From JAJDTQ01 sp963422385 (GTDB lineage: Bacteria; Desulfobacterota; Binatia; UBA9968; JAJDTQ01): 64,000 nucleotides of DNA. A model generated the notes under the pieces. The model ran no database searches. It saw nothing but the letters and a program-made list of their open reading frames with translations, and had not been told where the DNA came from. The DNA is taken from contig OY729432.1 of NCBI GenBank assembly GCA_963422385.1, forward strand, positions 1,426,001 through 1,490,000. The letters are read 5' to 3'. Shown piece by piece: positions 50,056 to 57,756 of this stretch; the stretch's first letter is position 1, and each line of letters opens with the position of its first letter. The translations under genes were made by a program, and so were the position numbers.

Positions 50056-52518
50056 ATGGAAGCCGTAACAAGACAACAGAAAGTCCCCGTCTACATCGAG
50101 GACGAGATGCGCCAGTCCTACGTGGACTACGCCATGAGCGTCATCGTCGGGCGGGCGCTGCCGGACGTGCGGGATGGATTGAAACCGGTGCATCGGCGCG
50201 TGCTCTTCGCCATGCACGACATGGGCAACCACTGGAACAACGCCTACCGCAAATCCGCCCGGGTCGTGGGCGACGTCATCGGCAAATACCATCCCCACGG
50301 CGACGCCGCCGCCTACGACGCCATCGTCCGACTCGCGCAGGGCTTCTCCATGCGCTACTGCCTGGTGGACGGGCAGGGAAACTTCGGCTCCATCGACGGC
50401 GACCCGCCGGCCGCCATGCGCTACACGGAAATCCGCATGGCGCGCATCGCCCACGAGCTGCTCGCGGACATCGACAAGGAGACCGTCGACTTCCTGCCCA
50501 ACTACGACGATTCCCTGCAGGAGCCGTCGGTGCTGCCGTCGCGGCTTCCTAACCTGCTCATCAACGGCGCCTCCGGCATTGCCGTGGGCATGGCCACGAA
50601 CATCCCGCCGCACAACCTCAGCGAGGTGATCGACGGCATCATCGCGCTGGTGGAGCGGCCCGAGCTGACCATCGACGAGCTGATGCAGTACATCCCCGGC
50701 CCGGACTTTCCCACCGGAGGGTTCATTCACGGGCGTGAAGGCATCAGTCAAGGCTACAAGACCGGACGGGGCAGCGTGCAGATGCGCGCACGGGTCTTTA
50801 CCGAGACCGTCAAGCGAACGGGCAAGGAGCAGATCATCATCTCGGAAATCCCGTACATGGTGAACAAGACCCGGCTCCTCGAGCAGGTCGCCAACCTGGT
50901 CAACGACAAGAAGATCGAGGGCATCGCCGACCTGCGGGACGAGTCCGACCGCGATGGCATGCGCATCGTCATCGAGCCCAAGCGCGACGCGGTACCGCAG
51001 ATCGTCATCAACGCCCTGTACAAGCACACGAGCCTTCAGGAATCCTTCGGCGTCAACATGCTTGCCATCATCGACAGCCGCCCGAAGCTCCTGAACCTGA
51101 AGGAGATCCTCGATGCGTTTCTCGAGCACCGCCGGGAAACGGTCACCCGGCGGACCGCCCACGACCTGAGGAAGGCCGAGGAACGGCTGCACATCCTCGA
51201 AGGCCTCAAGATCGCCCTGGACCACCTCGACGAGGTCATCACCCTGATCCGCGAGTCGCCCGATCCCCGCTCCGCGCGGGAAGGTCTCATGACCAATTTC
51301 GGCCTTTCGGAGGCTCAGTCCCGGGCCATCCTGGAAATGCGCCTGCAGCGGCTGACCGGGCTCGAGCGCGACAAGATCATCGAGGAGTACCGGGCCACCG
51401 AGGCCACCATCGCCGAGCTGCGCGGGATCCTGGCAGACGAGAAGAAGATCTACGCGATCATCGTTGAGGAGCTCCGGGAGGTCAAGGAAGCATATGGCGA
51501 CGAGCGGCGCACCGCCATCGTCGACAAGGCCGAGGAGATATCCATCGAGGACCTCATCGTGGAGGAGGACATGGTGGTCACCGTGTCCCACGAGGGGTAT
51601 ATCAAGCGCAACCCCATCACCCTGTACCGTGCGCAAAACCGTGGCGGCAAGGGCAAGGTGGGCACGACGACCAAGGACGAGGACTTCGTCGAGTATCTGT
51701 TCGTCGCCTCCACCCACTCCCATATCCTGTTCTTCACCACCATCGGCAAGGTCTACCGCATCAAGGTTCACGAATTGCCCCAGGCCAGCCGTTCCGCGAA
51801 AGGCCGGCCGGTGGTGAACCTGCTGCAGCTTCAGGACGGCGAGAAGGTCTCGGCGTTTCTGCCCGTGCGGGAGTTCCAGGAAGGCCGCTACGTTATGTTC
51901 GCGACCCAGAACGGTCTGGTCAAGAAGACCGCCCTCATGGCCTACTCGAGTCCCCGGGCCACCGGCATTCGCGCCATCGCGCTGGAGGAAAAGGACTCCC
52001 TCATCGGGGTCCGGCTCACGGACGGCGATCAGGAGATCCTGCTGTCCAGCATGGACGGGCAGGCCATCCGCTTCAAGGAGGAGCAGATCCGCGCCACCGG
52101 CCGCGGGACCATGGGCGTCATCGGCGTCCGGCTGGAAAAGGACGACCAAGTGGTGAGCATGGAGGTGCTGCACCCCGGCGCGTCGATCCTCACCGTAGCG
52201 GACAAGGGCATGGGCAAGCGCACCGGCATCGACGAGTACCGGCTCCAGGGCCGTGGCGGCAAGGGCCTCATCACCATGAAGACCACCGAGCGGACCGGAC
52301 GGGTGGTGGGCGTGCAGCAGGTGATGGACGAGGACCAGTTGATGCTGATCACCGACGGCGGCAAGATCATCCGGCTACGCATCGGCGACATCCGCGTCAT
52401 CGGCAGAAACACTCAAGGCGTGCGCCTCATCGACCTCGACAACGGCGAGCGGGTGGTCTCCATCGCCCGATTGGCCGAAGACGACAGCCAGGAGCCTGAC
52501 CGAGTAAGCGAATCGTAG
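50056..52518 (+). CDS. gyrA: DNA gyrase subunit A
   Basis: DNA-cleaving subunit of gyrase, 820 residues from ATG 50056. The frame also has GTG 50017; neither start has a clear ribosome site, and the ATG gives the usual short lead before VPVYIEDEMRQSYVDYAMSV. The active-site Tyr is residue 123 in AAMRYTEIRMA. The quinolone pocket reads YHPHGDAAAYDAIV, so the position equivalent to Escherichia coli Ser83 is Ala, as in mycobacteria, which suggests lower intrinsic quinolone sensitivity (inference). The beta-propeller tail has the GyrA box QNRGGKG. The last eight residues (EPDRVSES) and the stop codon are encoded by a palindromic element inserted at the 3' end. Confidence 0.97.
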   Translation: MEAVTRQQKVPVYIEDEMRQSYVDYAMSVIVGRALPDVRDGLKPVHRRVLFAMHDMGNHWNNAYRKSARVVGDVIGKYHPHGDAAAYDAIVRLAQGFSMRYCLVDGQGNFGSIDGDPPAAMRYTEIRMARIAHELLADIDKETVDFLPNYDDSLQEPSVLPSRLPNLLINGASGIAVGMATNIPPHNLSEVIDGIIALVERPELTIDELMQYIPGPDFPTGGFIHGREGISQGYKTGRGSVQMRARVFTETVKRTGKEQIIISEIPYMVNKTRLLEQVANLVNDKKIEGIADLRDESDRDGMRIVIEPKRDAVPQIVINALYKHTSLQESFGVNMLAIIDSRPKLLNLKEILDAFLEHRRETVTRRTAHDLRKAEERLHILEGLKIALDHLDEVITLIRESPDPRSAREGLMTNFGLSEAQSRAILEMRLQRLTGLERDKIIEEYRATEATIAELRGILADEKKIYAIIVEELREVKEAYGDERRTAIVDKAEEISIEDLIVEEDMVVTVSHEGYIKRNPITLYRAQNRGGKGKVGTTTKDEDFVEYLFVASTHSHILFFTTIGKVYRIKVHELPQASRSAKGRPVVNLLQLQDGEKVSAFLPVREFQEGRYVMFATQNGLVKKTALMAYSSPRATGIRAIALEEKDSLIGVRLTDGDQEILLSSMDGQAIRFKEEQIRATGRGTMGVIGVRLEKDDQVVSMEVLHPGASILTVADKGMGKRTGIDEYRLQGRGGKGLITMKTTERTGRVVGVQQVMDEDQLMLITDGGKIIRLRIGDIRVIGRNTQGVRLIDLDNGERVVSIARLAEDDSQEPDRVSES

Positions 52519-52589
52519 CGATAGGCAGGGAAATGGATCCATTTCCCTGCCTCGCAGTAGATTCCTGCCTGACTCGGTCAGGCTCCTGG
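52488..52589. repeat. Palindromic element flanking gyrBA, copy 2 (short form, at gyrA 3' end)
   Basis: 102 bases with perfect 18-bp terminal inverted repeats, CCAGGAGCCTGACCGAGT at 52488-52505 and ACTCGGTCAGGCTCCTGG at 52572-52589. A central palindrome GGAAATGGATCCATTTCC lies inside. The arms match those of the element at 47192 but in the opposite orientation. The gyrA stop codon (TAG, 52516-52518) lies inside. The folded transcript could also act as a terminator-like hairpin, although no T run follows. Confidence 0.9.
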
Positions 52590-52650
52590 GCCGTCGCATA
52601 CGATGCCCGAATCGTCATTGGTGCGAAACGTGGCAGCCAAGCCCCGAAAC

Positions 52651-52679
52651 CGTCATTCCCGCGAAAGCGGGAATCCAGG
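52651..52679. repeat. CGTCATTCCCG-type palindromic repeat, copy 5
   Basis: CGTCATTCCCGC, a GAAA loop, GCGGGAATCCAGG: a near-perfect hairpin between gyrA and gpsA. Read in frame it gives the peptide SFPRKRESR, known from many proteobacterial genomes as a translated repeat. Confidence 0.85.
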
Positions 52680-52706
52680 CGGGGAGGAGCCAAGGGAGCA
52701 CAGCCG

Positions 52707-53717
52707 TTGCGGATTCCCGGAGTGTCCATCGGTGTCATAGGCGCGGGCGGCTGGGGTACGGCCCTGGCCGTGCTGCTGTGCCGGAAACACGACGAGGTCA
52801 CCTTGTGGTGTCACTCTACGGAAACGTTCGCGCGGATACGTGAGACGGGCGAAAATTCCGCTTACCTCCCCACCGTCAAGCTGCCTGACCGCCTCCAGGT
52901 CACCGGTTCCCTGGAAACCGCCGCATCCGGCCGTGACCTGCTCATCTGCGTGACCCCGTCCCACTTCCTGCGTGAAGTCATGAGCGGCGCGGCGCCGTTC
53001 GTGACGCCCGAAACCATCGTGGCGTGCGGCTCCAAAGGAATCGAGGAGGCGACGCTGATGACCATGGGCGACGTCCTGATGGAGGTTCTGGGCCATCCCC
53101 GCCGGCACGCTTTCCTGTCCGGGCCGACGTTCGCTCTGGAAGTGGCCAAGGGGTTGCCGGCCGCCATCACCGTGGCCAGCGCCGACCCCGGCGTGGCGCG
53201 GAAAGTGCAGCAAAGCCTCGGCTCCAGGGAGTTCCGGGTCTATACGTCAACCGACGTCCCGGGGGTCCAGATGGGCGGTGTAATCAAGAACGTCATTGCC
53301 ATAGCCGCCGGAGTCAGCGACGGTCTGGATCTCGGGTACAATGCCCGGGCCGCGCTCATTAGCCGCGGGCTGGCTGAAATGACCCGGCTAGCCGTGAAGA
53401 TGGGCGCCGACCCGGTCACGCTTGCCGGCCTTCCGGGCCTCGGCGACCTGGTGCTCACCTGCACCGGCCACCTGAGCCGCAACCGCAAGGTCGGTTTCGC
53501 GCTCGGACAGGGGCGCCGGCTTCCGGAGATCGTCGTGGAAACCCGGATGGTCGCCGAGGGCATCCGCAACACCCGCACCGTCCATCTCCTGGCCCAGCGA
53601 TTCGGCGTCGAGATGCCTATCGTGGACCAGATGTACCGCGTCGTCTACGAGGACAAGGACCCCATCCAGGCCGTCCGCGACCTCATGGCCCGGACCCAGA
53701 AAGCCGAGGCCGACTGA
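52707..53717 (+). CDS. gpsA: Glycerol-3-phosphate dehydrogenase (NAD(P)+)
   Basis: Reduces dihydroxyacetone phosphate to sn-glycerol-3-phosphate, feeding PlsY for phospholipid synthesis (plsY lies at 9986). The 336-residue product has the Rossmann motif IGVIGAGGWGTALAVLL, LSGPTFALEVAKGLPAA, the catalytic-Lys block GGVIKNVIAIAAGVSDGL with NARAALISRGLAEM, and GLPGLGDLVLTCTG with SRNRKVGFALG. The start is TTG 52707: AAGGGAG lies 8 bases upstream, and the longer frame would translate two repeats. GTG 52722 is a less likely start. Confidence 0.95.
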   Translation: MRIPGVSIGVIGAGGWGTALAVLLCRKHDEVTLWCHSTETFARIRETGENSAYLPTVKLPDRLQVTGSLETAASGRDLLICVTPSHFLREVMSGAAPFVTPETIVACGSKGIEEATLMTMGDVLMEVLGHPRRHAFLSGPTFALEVAKGLPAAITVASADPGVARKVQQSLGSREFRVYTSTDVPGVQMGGVIKNVIAIAAGVSDGLDLGYNARAALISRGLAEMTRLAVKMGADPVTLAGLPGLGDLVLTCTGHLSRNRKVGFALGQGRRLPEIVVETRMVAEGIRNTRTVHLLAQRFGVEMPIVDQMYRVVYEDKDPIQAVRDLMARTQKAEAD

Positions 53718-53859
53718 GGCTTTTCCCATCCCTCCGCCGGCAGGAAGCTTGACAGCACAATCAAAACCCGCTTCTATCATGTACCGCCACGAAGCTAAAG
53801 AAGGGCCCTTTCAAGCCGATTCCCTGATGGGAAACGAAACCTTGAGGGGAGCACATACC

Positions 53860-54195
53860 ATGACGGAATTCGAAGCGGCGACTATTGAATTTCAGAACGC
53901 GACCATTGCATTTCAGAGCGCCACCATCGATTACCAGAACGCCTCGCTTATCGCACAATATGTACAAGCCGCCGTTGCCGCCGTTGTCGGGATAGGCCAA
54001 TGCGTCTTGATCTATGCCGGGATACTCTTGATGCGCCGGTCATCGGATCAACGGCACCGCGAATCCAATCAACGGCACCGCGAAGTCATGCAAGCCGCCG
54101 AACGTCAGCACACCGAAACCATGGTCACGTTGGATGCACAGCGCCGCGCCCTCGAAGTCCTGATTGAACGCACCGCGTCGTTACAGACAACGTAG
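53860..54195 (+). CDS. Small single-pass membrane protein with heptad repeats on both sides
   Basis: A 111-residue protein that I do not recognise as a named family. The N-terminal part is four near-identical heptads (EFEAATI, EFQNATI, AFQSATI, DYQNASL). One membrane helix follows (AAVAAVVGIGQCVLIYAGIL), then positively charged LMRR, then further heptad units (DQRHRES, NQRHREV) and a helical tail. The 17-base stretch ATCAACGGCACCGCGAA occurs exactly twice, 21 bases apart, showing recent repeat growth. Charge places the C-terminus in the cytoplasm. ATG 53860 follows GAGGGGAG. A TTGACA/TATCAT pair at 53750-53780 (19-base spacer) is a weak promoter candidate. Confidence 0.75.
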   Translation: MTEFEAATIEFQNATIAFQSATIDYQNASLIAQYVQAAVAAVVGIGQCVLIYAGILLMRRSSDQRHRESNQRHREVMQAAERQHTETMVTLDAQRRALEVLIERTASLQTT

Positions 54196-54224
54196 CATCC
54201 GGCGCCGAAAAGTGGTGGTGGCGT

Positions 54225-54253
54225 TGCCGGGCAATCCGGCAGTCCTTTCCTTC
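54225..54253 (+). terminator. Weak terminator-like hairpin after the small membrane protein
   Basis: TGCCGG (54225-54230), a 5-base loop and CCGGCA (54236-54241), followed by a pyrimidine-rich but not pure T stretch. Confidence 0.35.
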
Positions 54254-54279
54254 CATGTTCGCGGGACGCCTTCCACAAA

Positions 54280-54309
54280 TTGACAAGCCATCCCCTGTAT
54301 GCTTGAAAT
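54280..54309 (+). promoter_or_regulatory. Candidate promoter of the rpmH operon
   Basis: TTGACA at 54280-54285 is a perfect -35. The -10 is poor (TGAAAT at 54304-54309, 18-base spacer). rpmH begins 29 bases later. Confidence 0.45.
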
Positions 54310-54337
54310 AAAGCACTGAAAAAGTGAAGGTGTGGAA

Positions 54338-54499
54338 ATGAAACGGACTTATCAACCGAGTAATCTGAGGCGAAAGAGAAACCACGGCTTTTTTGCGCGA
54401 ATGGAGACCCCTGGCGGACGCAACGTGCTGAGGCGCCGGAGGGCCAAGGGAAGAAAGCGGTTGACCGTTGTCATCCCACCAAAGGGTCCTCGTTCCTAG
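54338..54499 (+). CDS. rpmH: 50S ribosomal protein L34
   Basis: A 53-residue basic protein of the large ribosomal subunit. It begins KRTYQPSNLRRKRNHGFFAR with METPGGRNVLRRRRAKGRKR and LTV, the L34 sequence almost unchanged, and adds about eight residues (IPPKGPRS) beyond the normal end near KRLT. A GAAGGTGTGGAA stretch precedes ATG 54338. It overlaps nothing and lies 9 bases before rnpA, the usual pairing. Confidence 0.97.
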   Translation: MKRTYQPSNLRRKRNHGFFARMETPGGRNVLRRRRAKGRKRLTVVIPPKGPRS

Positions 54500-54508
54500 G
54501 ACGAGCCG

Positions 54509-54865
54509 TTGTCCGGTGTCCGCGAGAGTTTCCCAAAGGAAGCCCGCCTGACCAGACGTTCCGAGTTCCTGCTGCTGTCCCGCAGGGGCAGGAAGTTCTA
54601 CACGCCGCACTTCATCATTATCCGAAGAGACAACGACCATCTGGGGAAACGGCTGGGAGTCACGGTCAGTTCCAAGGTGGGGAACGCGGTGGTGCGCAAC
54701 CGCTTGAAGCGGGGGCTGCGCGAGTTCTTCCGTCGCGAGCGCGAAAGTTTCCGCCCCGACCAGGATACGGTCATCATTGCCCGTAGGGGAGCAGGAGTGT
54801 TGAGTCACGCGACCATGACCGCGGAGCTCCGCAAAGTGATCGGTCCGAATCCGCAGTCCGGTTGA
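54509..54865 (+). CDS. rnpA: Ribonuclease P protein component
   Basis: Protein subunit of RNase P, which trims tRNA 5' leaders. The 118-residue product has EARLTRRSEFLLLSRRGRKF at the start, the strand LGVTVSSKVGNAVVRNRLKR with the RNR motif and GLREFFRRERESF, then the strand TVIIARRGAGVLSHATM. The start is TTG 54509; no ATG precedes the first conserved block. It follows rpmH by 9 bases and yidD follows by 4. Confidence 0.94.
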   Translation: MSGVRESFPKEARLTRRSEFLLLSRRGRKFYTPHFIIIRRDNDHLGKRLGVTVSSKVGNAVVRNRLKRGLREFFRRERESFRPDQDTVIIARRGAGVLSHATMTAELRKVIGPNPQSG

Positions 54866-54869
54866 ACCC

Positions 54870-55091
54870 ATGACAACGATTCTCCGCACCGCTGTGCGAA
54901 TCTGTATCCGGTCCTACCAGTGCCTTGTTTCGCCGCTCCTGCCGCGCTGCTGCCGGTTCTTCCCGACCTGCTCCGCCTACGCCTTGCACGCGGTGGACCG
55001 CTACGGCGTCGTCAAGGGGCTTCGCTTGGGCGCCTTGAGAATTCTGCGCTGTCACCCCCTCCACGCCGGAGGGTACGACCCCGTTCCGTGA
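54870..55091 (+). CDS. yidD: Membrane protein insertion efficiency factor YidD
   Basis: A 73-residue amphipathic, cysteine-rich protein that helps YidC insert inner-membrane proteins. Conserved UPF0161 features are SYQCLVSPLLPRCCRFFPTC, SAYALHAVDRYG and the RILRCHPLHAGGYDPVP end. It lies between rnpA (4 bases) and yidC (7 bases). Confidence 0.94.
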   Translation: MTTILRTAVRICIRSYQCLVSPLLPRCCRFFPTCSAYALHAVDRYGVVKGLRLGALRILRCHPLHAGGYDPVP

Positions 55092-55098
55092 AAATTCC

Positions 55099-56721
55099 AT
55101 GGAAAAACAAGCCTTCATAGCGGTCGTCCTCTCGATCCTCATCATCATCCTCTACCAGGAGTACATGAGGCGTTTCCATCCGCCGGCGCCGCCTCCGGCG
55201 AAGGAGACCGCAACGCGGCCTCTGGAGGCGCCCGCCGTCCCGCAGTTAGCGCCGAAACCGCCGCCGGCCGCTCCTGCCGAGGTTGCCCCGAATGTCCCGT
55301 CCGTCCCGGTCCGGGAGGTGACGGTGGAGACCCCTGACTACATTGCACGCTTCACCAATCAGGGTGCCCGGCTCAAGAGCTTTCGTCTGAAGCGGTACCG
55401 CGCCGGGGTGGCGCCCGACAGCCCGTTGATCGACATGGTATCTTCCGGATCGGAGTTGGAATATCCTTTGGGACTCCGCCTCGCCGACACGCCCGCCGGC
55501 ACCGATCAAGGTATCGTCTATGAAGTCCGGGGCGCGGACCTGAGCCTGCAGGCGGGCGGCGACGGGAGGCTCACCTTCGTCGGCGTGACACCTTCGGGCC
55601 AGCGCGTGGTCAAGCAGTTCACCTTCAGCGGTTCCGGCTACGAGGTGGAGGTGGGCGTGTCCATCGCCGGGTCGCCGCAGGGCGCCACCCTGCTCTTCAC
55701 TACCGGAGGCGAGAACAAGGGTGTCAAGGGTGATGCGCTTTTCGAGGGACTGATCGCGCTGCGCGAAGGAGATCTGACGCGCGAATGGCCGGACGACATC
55801 GAAGGCCGGCTCAACCTCAACGCTCCGCTTTCGTGGGTCGGCTTCGGCTACACCTATTTTGTTTCCGCCCTCATCCCCGCGGAGGGAGTAGAGGCGGACG
55901 CCACGGTGGCGCCAAGTGCAGGCCGGGATCGAGGGTTTGTCCTGGAAACCCGCGGCCGGGTCATTTCGAGTCAGGAGCGCACCGCTCGCTACCAGCTCTT
56001 CATGGGCCCCAAGGTGCTCAATCTGCTCAAGTCCCTCGACCGCGGTCTCGAGCAGTCCATCGACTTCGGCTACTTCGGCTTCATCTCGGTGCCGATGCTG
56101 CACGCGTTGCATTTCTTCCAGACGTACACGGGCAACTACGGTCTGGACATCATCCTGCTCACTCTGATCATCAAGCTGCTGTTGTGGCCGCTGACGCAAA
56201 AGAGCTTCGTATCCATGAAGCGGATGCAGAAGCTCCAGCCGCAGATGCAGCGTCTCAAGGAAAAATTCGGAGACGACAAGACCCGACTCAACAAGGAGAT
56301 GATGGACCTCTACAAGCGGAACAAGGTGAACCCGCTGGGAGGCTGTCTGCCGATGCTCCTTCAGTTCCCCTTTTTCATCGGCTTCTACAACGCGCTGCTC
56401 ACACCCATCGAATTGCGTCATGCGAGCTTTCTGTGGATCAAGGACCTGTCCCGTCCGGACTGGGAATCGCTCCCCTTCTCCGCTTTCGGCTATGACGTGG
56501 GCATTCCGGTACTCGTGCTGCTCATGGGAGCGAGCATGTTCATCCAGCAGTGGATGTCCCCCGCCGTCGGCGACCCGAACCAGCGGCGCATAATGATGCT
56601 CATGCCGTTGATATTTACCGTCATCTTCGTGAGTTTCCCGTCGGGACTGACGATTTACTGGTTCGTGAACAACCTTCTGAGCATCCTTCAGCAATACATG
56701 ATCAACCGGAAAGAGCGTTGA
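55099..56721 (+). CDS. yidC: Membrane protein insertase YidC
   Basis: Inserts and folds inner-membrane proteins, including F0 subunits. The 540-residue Gram-negative form has an N-terminal membrane helix (AFIAVVLSILIIILYQEYM), a proline- and alanine-rich linker, and a periplasmic beta-sandwich domain of about 270 residues. The conserved five-helix core follows from NYGLDIILLTLIIKLLLWPL through MQRLKEKFGDDKTRLNKEMM, GCLPMLLQFPFFIGFYNALL and FPSGLTIYWFVNNLLSILQQ. The groove arginine (residue region LTQKSFVSMKRMQKLQ) is in place. Operon with yidD and khpB. Confidence 0.97.
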   Translation: MEKQAFIAVVLSILIIILYQEYMRRFHPPAPPPAKETATRPLEAPAVPQLAPKPPPAAPAEVAPNVPSVPVREVTVETPDYIARFTNQGARLKSFRLKRYRAGVAPDSPLIDMVSSGSELEYPLGLRLADTPAGTDQGIVYEVRGADLSLQAGGDGRLTFVGVTPSGQRVVKQFTFSGSGYEVEVGVSIAGSPQGATLLFTTGGENKGVKGDALFEGLIALREGDLTREWPDDIEGRLNLNAPLSWVGFGYTYFVSALIPAEGVEADATVAPSAGRDRGFVLETRGRVISSQERTARYQLFMGPKVLNLLKSLDRGLEQSIDFGYFGFISVPMLHALHFFQTYTGNYGLDIILLTLIIKLLLWPLTQKSFVSMKRMQKLQPQMQRLKEKFGDDKTRLNKEMMDLYKRNKVNPLGGCLPMLLQFPFFIGFYNALLTPIELRHASFLWIKDLSRPDWESLPFSAFGYDVGIPVLVLLMGASMFIQQWMSPAVGDPNQRRIMMLMPLIFTVIFVSFPSGLTIYWFVNNLLSILQQYMINRKER

Positions 56722-56776
56722 CGGCCTGCGTCCGTTAGCCCCAGGCCCGTCGCGCCCCGTGGAGGAGATGTTCGTG

Positions 56777-57604
56777 ATGAGACAAGTGGAGACGGAAGGA
56801 GAAACCCTTGACGAAGCCATCACCAAGGCGCTGAACTTGCTGGGTGTCGAGCGGGACAAGGTGTCCCTGGACATCCTGGCAGAGGAAAAGATGGGCCTGC
56901 TCGGTTTCGGACGCCAGAATGCCCGGGTCCGTGCCGTCATCCGGGAGGCCGTGGCGGTCGCTCCGGACGAAGATCCCGAGGAGAGCCGGGCCGCCGTGGC
57001 GCCGTCGGACAAGCCGGCCGAAACGCCGGAGGCGGAGCCTGCCGCGGATGAGCCCGGGGACGGTGAGCCTGTCGAGAAGCTTGCGGACACCGATGAGCAT
57101 TTCGCAGAGGTTCGCAAGGCTGGCGTTGAGGTGCTCACGGAGATACTCCGGCTCATGGGTGTGGAGGCGGAGGTGGTGGTCAAGTCCGGCAACGCCCCAT
57201 CGGAGTTCGTCCTCGACATCCAGGGTGACAGCACCGCCCTTCTGATCGGCCGGAGGGGTCAGACCTTGGAGGCTCTCCAGCATATCGTGAGCCGTATCGT
57301 GGCCGAGAAGTCCGGGCCGGACGGTCCCCAGCCCGTTGTCGATGCGGAAGACTACCGTGGAAGGCGCGTGAGGTCCCTGGAGGACATGGCATTGCGCATG
57401 GGCGAGAAGGCCAAGCGCAGCCGGAAGACTCAGGGGATCGACGCCCTCAGCGCCCGGGATCGGCGTATCGTCCACTTGGCCCTCAAGGACGACCCTTGGC
57501 TCACCACCAAAAGCCTCGGCCAAGGCGCCTACCGCCGGCTTCTGATCATACCCGAAGGGGACCGCAAGCCCCCCGAGGCGGGACCCGCCAGCGACAATCA
57601 GTAA
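56777..57604 (+). CDS. khpB: RNA-binding protein KhpB/Jag (Jag-N, KH and R3H domains)
   Basis: A 275-residue cytosolic RNA-binding protein. Domains in order are Jag-N (EGETLDEAITKALNLLGVER, then VSLDILAEEKMGLLGFGRQN), an acidic Pro/Glu/Ala linker at about residues 65-110, a KH domain with LLIGRRGQTLEALQHIVSRI, and R3H (RRVRSLEDMALRMGEKAKRS, then RRIVHLALKDDP). ATG 56777 is chosen because GGAGGAG lies 9 bases upstream; the frame is open to a GTG at 56759. In many genomes mnmE follows directly, but here a TetR relic and an RND system follow. Confidence 0.92.
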   Translation: MRQVETEGETLDEAITKALNLLGVERDKVSLDILAEEKMGLLGFGRQNARVRAVIREAVAVAPDEDPEESRAAVAPSDKPAETPEAEPAADEPGDGEPVEKLADTDEHFAEVRKAGVEVLTEILRLMGVEAEVVVKSGNAPSEFVLDIQGDSTALLIGRRGQTLEALQHIVSRIVAEKSGPDGPQPVVDAEDYRGRRVRSLEDMALRMGEKAKRSRKTQGIDALSARDRRIVHLALKDDPWLTTKSLGQGAYRRLLIIPEGDRKPPEAGPASDNQ

Positions 57605-57612
57605 AGCGGTGA

Positions 57613-57756
57613 AGCGACCAGCCGAGGCTCGCGGCCGGGCACATCCTCGCGTGCGTCGACGGGTTGGCGTTGCACTGGCTGTACGACCAGCGGGCCTTCG
57701 ACCTGGATGAGATGACGGAATTCCTTACACGCACGGTGATGAGGAGTCCGGGATGA
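57613..57756 (+). pseudogene. C-terminal relic of a TetR-type regulator gene
   Basis: A frame of 47 codons without a start reads GHILACVDGLALHWLYDQRA followed by FDLDEMTEFLTRTVMRSPG, the typical last two helices of a TetR-family repressor. The stop TGA overlaps the ATG of the RND adaptor gene, so the intact gene was once translationally coupled to the pump. The DNA-binding domain is gone; upstream lies khpB. Confidence 0.7.
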
